A stretch of 64,000 nt of DNA from Bathymodiolus brooksi (taxonomy: Eukaryota > Mollusca > Bivalvia > Mytilida > Modiolidae), in assembly GCA_963680875.1 (NCBI GenBank), contig OY804578.1, positions 2,418,001 to 2,482,000 of the forward strand. Reading direction: 5' to 3'. The position numbers were made by a program, and so were the translations under genes. Shown piece after piece: positions 12,103 through 20,228 of this stretch (positions are counted from its first letter, which is position 1; each line of letters starts with the position of its first letter). The notes beneath the pieces are model-generated. The model ran no database searches, was not told the DNA's origin, and saw only the letters and a list, made by a program, of their open reading frames with translations.

Positions 12103-12759
12103 TACATAAATAGTGTACACTGATAATGATAATCGATGTACATAAATAGTGTACACTGATAATGATAATTAATGTACATAAATAATGTACACTGATAATG
12201 ATAATCTATGTACATAAATAGTGTACACTGATAATGATAATCGATGTACATAAATAGTGTACACTGATAATGATAATCGATGTACATAAATAGTGTACAC
12301 TGATAATGATAATCGATGTACATAAATAGTGTACACTGATAATGATAATCGATGTACATAAATAGTGTACACTGATAATGATAATCGATGTACATAAATA
12401 GTGTACACTGATAATGATAATCGATGTACATAAATAGTGTACACTGATAATGATAATCGATGTACATAAATAGTGTACACTGATAATGATAATCGATGTA
12501 CATAAATAGTGTACACTGATAATGATAATCGATGTACATAAATAGTGTACACTGATAATGATAATCGATGTACATAAATAGTGTACACTGATAATGATAA
12601 TCGATGTACATAAATAATGTACACTGATAATGATAACCGATGTACATAAATAATGTACACTGATAATGATAATCGATGTACATCAATAGTGTACACTGAT
12701 AATGATAATCGATGTACATAAATAGTGTACACTGATAATGATAATCGATGTACATAAAT
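12103..12759. repeat. 36-bp minisatellite, about 18 copies
   Basis: Very homogeneous 36-bp units ('acataaatagtgtacactga' then 'taatgataatcgatgt') carrying the palindromes TGTACA, GTGTACAC and ATCGAT. Most copies are identical. Rare variants are 'ataatgtac', 'aatctatg', 'aaccgatg' and 'catcaatag'. Two reverse frames are open across nearly the whole array, purely because 36 is a multiple of 3 and the unit lacks stops in those frames. There is no start context, domain or unique sequence to suggest a protein. Confidence 0.98.
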
Positions 12760-12787
12760 TTAGGTACCTAAGATTGCAACTGTGGAG

Positions 12788-13292
12788 GGCAATATAACCC
12801 ATCCATTCAATTCAAGGTACCGAGGGAAAATGTTCTTGTATACTGAACACGATCACATCGAATATTTGTTATATTATATTTTAATAGTAAAAGAATTATT
12901 CAAAACTACTTTTGAATTTCATATCTCATAGATACTATACTCCTTTTAGAATATTCTTCTCCCTTTTTACTCCTCATTCCAACGTAAAATTGCTACAGTA
13001 AGATATTTAGTTCTCTTTTGTTCATACCATCCTAGTTCCTATTAAACAAAATGCATCCAGCAATCTTTTAGCTACATTAGTTACTCTCTTTGTATTCTTG
13101 GAGGTCCTGTCTTCCAACAACACATCAATATCTTGTTTTGATGTTTGTGAAAATCTTGACGACATTTTTACCTCTGTTTGTCAATTTACAATAGATTACT
13201 TTCCAGCTTAAACCAGAAATCGTCACCGACCAATATAACTCACTCGCAGGAATTTCAAATGTGAAACAAATCCCGCAAGAGGTTATATTGCC
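12788..13292. mobile_element. Possible small element bounded by 12-bp inverted repeats
   Basis: GGCAATATAACC at 12788-12799 is repeated exactly, inverted, at 13281-13292, enclosing about 500 bp that contains the small Crypton-like reading frame. A third, imperfect copy (CCAATATAACT) begins at 13230. I do not see a target duplication, so this may be a remnant or coincidence. Confidence 0.3.
13022..13165 (-). CDS. Small ORF or first exon resembling the N-terminus of Crypton-derived proteins
   Basis: A 47-residue minus-strand frame starts at an ATG (13165-13163) and ends with TGA at 13022-13024. It reads MSSRFSQTSKQ, then DIDVLLEDRTSKNTKRVTNV, then AKRLLDAFCLIGTRMV. The pattern 'acidic stretch - D.TSKNTK - hydrophobic helix' resembles, from memory, the start of many mollusc proteins with a Crypton-type (DUF3504) tyrosine-recombinase-like region, where it forms part of the N-terminal core-binding-like helix. 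The frame is too short to be a whole protein. The last codons, ATG|GTATGA, could be a splice donor, making this a first exon, but I find no continuing exon nearby. A strong imperfect hairpin lies 60 bp upstream (13225-13296). Alternatives are a decayed transposon fragment or a chance frame. Confidence 0.38.
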   Translation of the reverse strand: MSSRFSQTSKQDIDVLLEDRTSKNTKRVTNVAKRLLDAFCLIGTRMV

Positions 13293-13296
13293 TGGT
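13225..13296. repeat. Imperfect hairpin upstream of the Crypton-like ORF
   Basis: Arms 13225-13256 ('accgaccaatataactcact' onward) and 13263-13296 pair over about 32 bp with roughly 80% complementarity and a 6-base loop. It sits 5' of the small minus-strand frame and overlaps the 12-bp GGTTATATTGCC repeat. It could be a transposon end or a regulatory dyad; the sequence alone does not decide. Confidence 0.55.
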
Positions 13297-13404
13297 GGGC
13301 ATGATAAGTGAAGCTAGAAAAGAAAAAAATAGTGAAAAAAATTGAATTTCTAATACTAAAAGAAATCTACTTCTAAAATATAATATAAGTATATATTATA
13401 CTTT

Positions 13405-14621
13405 CAGGGTTCGACATTAACTTTTTGACCAACTTGCCCATTCGGGCAAGTGCCAATTTATTTTACTTGCCCGAAACTGTAAACTACTAGCCCGAATTCT
13501 CAAGTGCCATATATGCATGTAGTGCAGAACTATGCAATCTACATTAACAATGACTGTTCATAGAGTAGAATAACAAGGAATAAGGTAGTTCCTCCTTCAT
13601 TATGCAGTACTAAACATGTAAATCATAAGTGTCCTGTTTTTTTCACTGAGTTTTCTAATTGCTACGTCCATTATCCCTCCTTTGTGCAGCAAAATAGGCT
13701 TCAGAACATTGTAGATGTTTTGGTGAAGAAAAGTGTGAACGAATGCCATCTATTCTGTAGGACTTATTTCCAGATATAAAACTAGAAGGTCCAGCAATAT
13801 TTGGAAACTTCTTGCAATAAGTGCATATCATTCCATCAGAAGAATCCTGTAATCCATCAATATTTTTTGACCATGAATCAATAAATCCTCTCTTCCTCTT
13901 ATGTTCATATATTTTCTTAGAATCACCATCCGATTTCCTTTTCTGAGGAACCCCACTGAAAAATTTCCCGAGGGTTACTTGTGCCATATTGGCACCAAAT
14001 TCTGGGACTGAGTCTGAGATATTGAGTAGACATTTGCGGGAATATGACAGTTTTATAAATACGGGGGATTGATGAGGATTTCTGAAATATTTTTGTTAGA
14101 AAATTTAAGTATAAATGTTCCTTATCATAGACTGACAATGACTGTATAGTTTGTTTGAATTTTGATTCCAGTAATCTATCACGCTTTCAATATTTTGATC
14201 GCAAAGGCAATACACATCAGGGATAATTTTCTAAAATTAGAACACCGCAAATAACTCTAGCTTTTCATTGGCCGGCGAAAATAAATAAGATGTTGATGCA
14301 GCGCCGCCGTCTAATTAGGCATTCACGATTGGCTAATATAAATAACACGATCTTTATTTGAGAAAGGGGAATTCCATAGTCAACAAAATAAAACAAAATG
14401 GCATAAAAATACACGATATATACGACGCGTTGTTTAGGTAAAATTCGTCACGACTTCCAACACTGAATAATTCAATATTAATCATTTTGCTCTTCAGGAA
14501 TTGAACATATCACAGAATAATTTTCACTTGCCCCATCGGCAAGTTGGGTGTCGTTTTCACTTGCCTGAAGACGCATTTCACTTGCCCCGGGCAATCGGGC
14601 AACCATTAATGTCGAACCCTG
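13405..14621 (-). mobile_element. Internally deleted hAT element with 16-bp terminal repeats
   Basis: The 1,217-bp element begins CAGGGTTCGACATTAA and ends with its exact reverse complement. It is flanked directly by ACTTT on both sides (13400-13404 and 14622-14626), a 5-bp target duplication. Subterminal regions are rich in 'acttgccc' and 'gggcaag' motifs in both orientations (13433-13505, 14526-14600), which may be transposase-binding sites. The CAGGG termini plus the zinc-finger frame inside fit the hAT superfamily; a 5-bp rather than 8-bp duplication points to the hAT5-like branch (inference). Only the first ~110 codons of the transposase remain, so the copy is non-autonomous. 'Taatata' A/T-rich sequence surrounds the insertion. 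Confidence 0.85.
13655..13987 (-). pseudogene. hAT transposase N-terminal fragment with a TTF/BED-like zinc finger
   Basis: A 110-residue minus-strand frame beginning MAQVTLGKFFSGVPQKRKSD. After a basic segment (KKIYEHKRKRGF, residues ~25-36) comes the zinc-finger-like block: 'F.DSW' (about 36-39), 'GMICTYCKKF' with Cys pair C-x2-C (about 52-61), 'FISGNKSYRIDGIRSH' and 'SPKHLQC' with His pair (about 70-94). The arrangement W...C-x2-C...G...R...H-x4/5-H matches the TTF-type/BED-like finger at the start of ZNF862/KIAA1586-like hAT proteins. It stops at 'RRDNGRSN', long before the catalytic RNase H-like core, which is missing from the element. A TATA-like 'tatttataaaac' lies about 70-80 bp upstream of the ATG. 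The fragment could still make a DNA-binding peptide recognising the element ends, but more simply it is a remnant. Confidence 0.72.
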
Positions 14622-14661
14622 ACTTTAAGTTTTTATTTACACTATTTGTCTTTGTAAGCAA

Positions 14662-14707
14662 GCCCGTCCAATATATAGTATAGTATATATAGTATATTGG
14701 ACCGGGC
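14662..14707. repeat. 46-bp near-perfect palindrome
   Basis: 'gcccgtccaatatatagtat' is followed almost at once by its inverted copy ending 'tatattggaccgggc'. It has almost no loop and one bulged base. Its AT-rich centre would extrude or form a strong hairpin. It lies 36 bp to the right of the hAT target duplication and is not part of that element. Confidence 0.8.
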
Positions 14708-14839
14708 ACATCCTAATCCCATATAAAAACCAGAAACTGACATTGGTTTTGGGTTTTACATTTCATAAACAAACTAGAAAAGAAGTATGTCACTGCACTT
14801 GATAATTATGGACAAAGTTGTTTTGTTAGGAGTGATTTT

Positions 14840-15310
14840 TTTCAAAATGAAGTGTGTCTGTAAGACACAAATGATGCCTCCGCCTGACCATAAGAAATTA
14901 TAAACAAGTCAAACGTTCTTTAACACTATGTATGATGTTCTATCAAAAGCAAAATCCTGTGGACATGCACACCTCCATTATGTGTATAAACAACATACAA
15001 AATATTAAAGCTGTAGCTCCAAAACTGTAGGAGGAGATAGCCGGACAAACCATGTTTCTATATCCGGATGGAAAAACAAAATGACTAAGTCCAACTACCT
15101 GTCATTTTGAGAATATTTGATGAAAATCAAAATCCTGTGGACATGCACACCTCCATTATGTGTATAAACATCCTGCAAAATATTAAAGCTGTAGCTCTAA
15201 AACTGTAGGAGGAGATAGCCGGACAAACCATGTATTTATATCTGGACGGACGAACGGACGGACAGGGGTAAATTAATATGCTCCCCCGACTATTCGTCGT
15301 GGGGTCATAA
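14840..15310. repeat. Interspersed repeat with a 178-bp direct duplication
   Basis: Two copies of a ~118-bp block ('caaaatcctgtggacatgca', 'cctccattatgtgtataaac', 'gtaggaggagatagccggac') begin at 14950 and 15128, 178 bp apart. The unit is preceded by 'tgtctgtaagacacaaatga' and 'tgcctccgcctgacc', and followed by 'ggacggacgaacggacggac' and 'gctcccccgactattcgtcg'. This composition is typical of dispersed repeats in bivalve genomes, in my recollection. No reading frame of interest. Confidence 0.65.
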
Positions 15311-15680
15311 CAAAGATGTTGTCTCCATGTATGGTGTATTTTAGTTCTTTATTTAGTCCTTAAAGGATGTGTCTCCTTGTTATTAAACTTCAATGGTGAT
15401 ACTTAGATTTCCATTTTCTCTATGTACATGTATCTGCCATTTTAAGGATTGTTTTAGTATTTGTATTAATAATTTCCATATCATGTTCATCCAATTGTGT
15501 TCTGATTGAAGTAGATTTGGTCAGTTATGTATACTTATGAGTTTTGACTTTCCCTTTGTAAGATTGTTCGGAGTTCGGTAATTTTGTTATTACCCTTATA
15601 TAAAATAACGAATAGTTCATGGCACTTTGGACGAAATTTCCCTCAGTGCCATGAACAATTTGTATAATTCTATTATATAC
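15311..15680. other. Non-coding stretch, probably intron of the minus-strand gene
   Basis: AT-rich sequence immediately downstream (minus-strand sense) of the exon at 15681-15810. The donor GTATAT begins at 15680. A frame from the exon runs on to 15525 but loses coding character after the donor. No further exon could be recognised. Confidence 0.5.
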
Positions 15681-15810
15681 CTGCCAGTTGATATTTCCTT
15701 CTTTATCATAAGATGATATTCTACCATAACTTCCCATAGTAATTATGTCATAAGGATGTTTATCTGTTGGTAAATGATGCCCCAGTAAATATCTCAGGAT
15801 ACCTGTTTTC
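15681..15810 (-). CDS. Internal exon of an FG-GAP/beta-propeller-like protein (partial gene)
   Basis: A 130-nt minus-strand exon between an acceptor (pyrimidine-rich 'accttttttttagtatttccag' region ending AG at 15811-15812) and a donor CAG|GTATAT (15681/15680). It contributes the last base of a split Arg codon and 43 codons: KTGILRYLLGHHLPTDKHPY, then DIITMGSYGRISSYDKEGNI, then NWQ. 'DIITMGSYGRISSYDKEGNINWQ' reads like a propeller blade: a hydrophobic strand, a small-residue turn, a second strand, a D-x-x-G turn and a terminal Trp. The preceding supported exon (20229-20722) ends with two spare bases (AG) that pair with the first G here to give AGG, keeping frame. The exon ends in phase 0. The next exon is not recognised in the window. 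Open codons extending beyond both splice sites look like intron. Confidence 0.55.
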
Positions 15811-16025
15811 CTGGAAATACTAAAAAAAAGGTGAATATAAATATATTCTATTTTCTTATCTAAGACATCTATAGAAAACAAATAAAGGGTTACACTAGAC
15901 ACAGAATGATATGACAGCAGACTGAGACAAAAAGTGACAATAATCACCATGCTTTACAATAGAACAAGATTAAATGAGGAAACTTTGTACAGGACCTTAC
16001 AAACATCATTTGTAATAAGTTATAA

Positions 16026-17453
16026 ATCATTCTGACTTTTACATCTAGAGAAGTTCTTTATCATTCTGACTTTTACATCTAGAGAAGTTCTTTATCATTC
16101 TGACTTTTACATCTAGAGAAGTTCTTAATCATTCTGACTTTTACATCTAGAGAAGTTCTTTATCATTCTGACTTTTACATCTAGAGAAGTTCTTAATCAT
16201 TCTGACTTTTACATCTAGAGAAGTTCTTTATCATTCTGACTTTTACATCTAGAGAAGTTCTTTATCATTCTGACTTTTACATTTAGAGAAGTTCTTTATC
16301 ATTCTGACTTTTACATCTAGAGAAGTTCTTTATCATTCTGACTTTTACATCTAGAGAAGTTCTTTATCATTCTGACTTTTACATCTAGAGAAGTTCTTTA
16401 TCATTCTGACTTTTTCATCTAGAGAAGTTCTTTATCATTCTGACTTTTACATCTAGAGAAGTTCTTTATCATTCTGACTTTTACATCTAGAGAAGTTCTT
16501 TATCATTCTGACTTTTACATCTACAGAAGTTCTTTATCATTCTGACTTTTACATCTAGAGAAGTTCTTTATCATTCTGACTTTTACATCTACAGAAGTTC
16601 TTTATCATTCTGACTTTTACATCTAGAGAAGTTCTTTATCATTCTGACTTTTACATCTAGAGAAGTTCTTTATCATTCTGACTTTTACATCTACAGAAGT
16701 TCTCTATCATTCTGACTTTTACATCTAGAGAAGTTCTTTATCATTCTGACTTTTACATCTAGAGAAGTTCTTTATCATTCTGACTTTTACATCTAGAGAA
16801 GTTCTTTATCATTCTGACTTTTACATCTAGAGAAGTTCTTTATCATTCTGACTTTTACATCTAGAGAAGTTCTTTATCATTCTGACTTTTACATCTAGAG
16901 AAGTTCTTTATCATTCTGACTTTTACATCTAGAGAAGTTCTTTATCATTCTGACTTTTACATCTAGAGAAGTTCTTTATCATTCTGACTTTTACATCTAG
17001 AGAAGTTCTTTATCATTCCGACTTTTACATCTAGAGAAGTCCTTTATCATTCCGACTTTTACATCTAGAGAAGTTCTTTATCATTCTGACTTTTACATCT
17101 AGAGAAGTTCTTTATCATTCCGACTTTTACATCTACAGAAGTTCTTTATCATTCTGACTTTTACATCTAGAGAAGTTCTTTATCATTCTGACTTTTACAT
17201 CTAGAGAAGTTCTTTATCATTCTGACTTTTACATCTAGAGAAGTTCTTTATCATTCTGACTTTTACATCTACAGAAGTTCTTTATCATTATGACTTTTAC
17301 ATCTAGAGAAGTTCTTTATCATTCTGACTTTTACATCTAGAGAAGTTCTTTATCATTCTGACTTTTACATCTACAGAAGTTCTTTATCATTCTGACTTTT
17401 ACATCTACAGAAGTTCTTTATCATTCTGACTTTTACATCTAGAGAAGTTCTTT
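16026..17453. repeat. 34-bp minisatellite, 42 copies
   Basis: Exactly 42 units of 34 bp (1,428 bp) with core 'tcattctgacttttacatct' and 'agagaagttctt'. Variation is limited to a few recurrent sites: 'ctagag' versus 'ctacag', 'ttctga' versus 'ttccga', 'tttatc' versus 'ttaatc'. No length variants were seen. Most units contain the palindrome TCTAGA. The array lies in the intron of the minus-strand gene. The unit is not a multiple of 3 and it is not coding. Confidence 0.98.
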
Positions 17454-17538
17454 GTTAAAGTATTAGCTAACCAGGAACTATTTATATAATAGTTACTTAT
17501 GTATAGGACATTATCGTGATAGATAGACTGCCCTTGGG

Positions 17539-17615
17539 ACAGTAGTATTGGCTGAAACATTGATAATGCCTGACACAGACGAGGGCATTATCAGTCTTGA
17601 AGTCAATACTACTGT
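17539..17615. repeat. 77-bp imperfect palindrome
   Basis: Arms 17539-17570 ('acagtagtattggctgaaac' ... 'gataatgcc') and 17584-17615 are imperfect reverse complements over 32 bp, with a 13-base centre 'tgacacagacgag'. It resembles a minimal foldback element. No target duplication was identified. Confidence 0.65.
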
Positions 17616-17739
17616 ATATAATGTATTTCATGTTAATAACTGGTAGATTTCTTGAACGCAGATTAATGCATGACACATGACCATGTCTACATCAATGAAA
17701 AAGTCGGATTTAGAGCTGATATGAAATAAAAAATTTGTA

Positions 17740-18370
17740 ACAGCTCTCACATACATTATTTGCACTATCTAACAAATCATTCGGACTTGTTGTTTCAGGA
17801 GAGAAGATTTAAGCCAATCATAAACATGAATTGCTCATAATGGTCATGTTTTTAGCCAGATTAAGATGAAATGAAGACCTTCCAAAAATCATTCCTGCAA
17901 AGTTTGGTTTTAATAGGCACAATTGTTTCAGAGGAGGTAATTTATATATATTTATATATTGGACAATCAGAAGAATTGCCTGTGGTAGCAATGTTTTTGT
18001 TTGATCAAAATGAAATGAAGAATTTTTACATTGAACCTTCCAAACATCAGAGGAGATTATTTCTTTTTGCATATTGGCCATTCAGAAACAAGAATTGCCT
18101 GTGGCTGCCATGTCTTTTTGTCCAATCAATATGAAATCATGATTTTTCGTAAGGGACCTTTTAAACAAAATTCCTGTTTCCAATTCGCCAATATAAACAA
18201 AATAGTTTCGTATAAGTCAATTTTGTTTATATTGGCCAATCAGAAACAAGAATTGCTTAATTTGAATTGGCCCATTGATGAAAAAGGGGGAGATTGAAAA
18301 ATAAAATGCTTACAGATAACAGACAGACAATATCACCAAGTTCACATGACACTTTGGGTTATGTGAAGAA
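17740..18370. repeat. Diverged interspersed repeat related in style to the 3060-5178 element
   Basis: Recurring motifs 'gtttcagaggagg/agaaga', 'ccttccaaaaatcattcctg', 'ggccattcagaaacaagaat', 'tgcctgtggctgccatgt' and a tail 'acagacagacaatatcacca' echo the half-units of the composite element. The three ~100-150 bp segments between 17,770 and 18,260 are related to one another. Frames through it are short and overlap on both strands, so no gene is called. It contains a clean 17-bp inverted repeat (18187-18203 and 18220-18236). Confidence 0.55.
18187..18236. repeat. 17-bp perfect inverted repeat
   Basis: GCCAATATAAACAAAAT at 18187-18203 is exactly complementary to 18220-18236, with a 16-base loop. 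It could form a stable hairpin in intron RNA. It lies inside the diverged repeat and probably reflects two inverted copies of its 'ttggccaat' segment. Confidence 0.85.
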
Positions 18371-18420
18371 AAACAAATCCTCATAATTGGACTTAAAATA
18401 AAAATTTGACATCCGTTTTT

Positions 18421-18706
18421 CTTTGATTTGATTTGATTTTGATTGTGCTTAACCCCACTTTCAGCAATATTTCAGCTACCTTTATATCATGGCAACCAGT
18501 TATAGTGGTGGAAGAAGCCGGAGTACGCGGAGAGAACCACCGACCATGGGCAAGCAACTGGTAAATTCTATCACTTGCTGCTGCGAATCGAGTGAACCGT
18601 TTTTTGTAACTTACAAAGCCGGGGGCGAAATCACGCCGTATATCGGTGATAGGTTTGTATGACTTTTTAGGTAATCCAACTACCTAACTCACTGAGCCAC
18701 CCGGGT
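18421..18706 (-). mobile_element. tRNA-derived SINE with a conserved central domain
   Basis: Read on the minus strand it starts ACCCGGGTGGCTCAGTGAGT. A polymerase III A-box-like TGGCTCAGTGAGTTAGG lies at 18699-18683 and a B-box-like GGTTCACTCGATTCGC at 18598-18583. A central part follows with 'ggtcggtggttctctccgcg' and 'tactccggcttcttccacca', and the element ends in a short (ATCAAA)-type tail at about 18445-18422. Gene-like A/B boxes plus a simple-repeat tail define a SINE. The central segment resembles conserved SINE domains shared across invertebrates such as MetaSINEs, but the exact family is not certain. The A-to-B distance (about 85 bp) is longer than in a normal tRNA. No target duplication was found. 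Confidence 0.62.
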
Positions 18707-18780
18707 AAGAACCATACAAAAGCTGTTAGAATACTACATACAAGGAATAAGGAATATACAGAAAAAATCAACAAAAGCAA

Positions 18781-20088
18781 CTGTCTATTACTGACAGTAA
18801 GCCTGCTCTAGTTAAGGAACTGTCTATTACTGACAGTAAGCCTGCTCTAGTTAAGGAACTGTCTATTATTGACAGTAAGCCTGCTCTAGTTAAGGAACTG
18901 TCTATTATTGACAGTAAACCTGCTCTAGTTAAGGAAATGTCTATTATTGACAGTAAGCCTGCTCTAGCTAAGGAACTGTCTATTATTGACAGTAAGCCTG
19001 CTCTAGCTAAGGAACTTGTCTATTACTGACAGTAAGCCTGCTCTAGCTAACATTATTATTACTGACAGTAAGCCTGCTCTAGCTAACATTATTATTACTG
19101 ACAGTAAGCCTGCTCTAACTAACATTACTATTACTGACAGTAAGTCTGCTCTAGCTAACATTATTATTACTGACAGTAAGCCTGCGCTAGCTAACATTAT
19201 TATTACTGACAATAAGCCTACTCTAATTAACATTACTATTACCGACAGTAAGCCTGTTCTAACTAACATTACTATTACTGACAATAAGCCTGCTCTAGCT
19301 AACATTATTATTACTGACAGTAAGCCTGTTCTATCTAACATTACTATTACTGACAGTAAGCCTGCTCTAGCTAACATTACTATTACTGACAGTAAGCCTG
19401 ATCTAGCTAAGGAAATGTCTATTATTGACAGTAAGCCTGCTGTAACTAACATTACTATTACTGACAGTAAGCCTGCTCTAGCTACGGAACTGTCTATTAT
19501 TGACAGTAAGCCTACTCTAATTAACATTACTATTACCGACAGTAAGCCTGCTCTAACTAACATTACTATTACTGTCAGTAAGCCTGCTCTAACTAACATT
19601 ACTATTACTGACAGTAAGCCTACTCTAACTAACATTACTATTACCGACAGTAAGCCTGCTCTAACTAACATTACTATTACTGACAGTAAGCCTACTCTAA
19701 CTAACATTACTATTACTGACAGTAAGCCTACTCTAACTAACATTACTATTACCGACAGTAAGCCTGCTCTAGCTAACATTACTATTACTGACAATAAGCC
19801 TACTCTAGCTAAGGAACTGTCTTTTATTGACACTAAGACTGCTCTAGCTAAGGAACTATGTATTACTGACAGTAAGCCTTCTCTAGCTAAGGAACTGTCT
19901 ATTACTGACAGTAAGCCTGCTCTAGCTAAGGAACTTGTCTATTACTGACAGTAAGCCTGCTCTAGCTAACATTACTATTACTGACAGTAAGCCTGCTCTA
20001 ACTAACAATACTATCACTGACAGTAAGCCTGCTCCAGCTAAGGAACTTGTCTATTACTGACAGTAAGCCTGCTCTAACTAACAATACT
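18781..20088. repeat. 36/39-bp minisatellite, about 35 units
   Basis: Units share 'attactgacagtaagcctgc' and 'tctagctaa' and come in two lengths: 39 bp with 'aaggaactgtct' and 36 bp with 'cattactatt'. A few 40-bp units ('aaggaacttgtct' at about 19008, 19930 and 20040) break register. The left end (18781-19010) and the right end (19800-19940) are mainly 39-bp units, the middle mainly 36-bp. Because 36 and 39 are both multiples of 3, long frames stay open on both strands between the 40-bp units (plus 19016-19948, repeating ITDSKPAL; minus 19003-19833, repeating LLSVIVML). It lies inside the intron of the minus-strand gene, so I treat these frames as non-coding. Confidence 0.95.
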
Positions 20089-20184
20089 GTACCTTTTGAT
20101 TATAAGAAGAGGTAATTTTTTCAGGATATCCTCATCATAAGCCCAGGAGGAGGAGAAGAAGACTCTGATGAGTTTACATACAGC
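20075..20184 (-). pseudogene. Duplicated 3' end of the upstream exon, with donor site
   Basis: 110 bp matches 20211-20320 at a constant offset of 136 bp. It includes the last 92 nt of the exon (from the codons for the CKLIRVFFSSSWAYDEDILK region to the donor) and about 18 bp of intron. Both copies keep AAAAG|GTAC at the donor. They are identical except for a small cluster of changes just before the donor, where the encoded end is KLPLLIIK in this copy and KLPPVIIK in the functional one. The rest of the exon is absent, and satellite sequence (GACAGTAAGCC) separates the copies. It may be an inert duplication or an alternative 3' exon segment. Confidence 0.7.
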
Positions 20185-20228
20185 TAACAATACTGACAGT
20201 AAGCCAGCTCTAACCAACAATAATGTAC

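Noticed and set aside
12102..12755. 217-codon minus-strand frame of 12-residue repeats (MYIDYHYQCTLF)
   Set aside because: It is simply the 36-bp minisatellite translated. A second reverse frame is equally open, there is no unique sequence, and unit length is a multiple of 3.
13923..14501. Second minus-strand frame upstream of the transposase fragment
   Set aside because: It overlaps the better-supported zinc-finger frame in another phase and has no recognisable motif.
14501..14683. 60-codon plus-strand frame
   Set aside because: It reads through the subterminal repeats and terminal inverted repeat of the hAT element, so it is not a gene.
17818..18297. Overlapping ~87-codon frames on both strands
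   Set aside because: They lie in a diverged interspersed repeat and read the same DNA on both strands with no domain.
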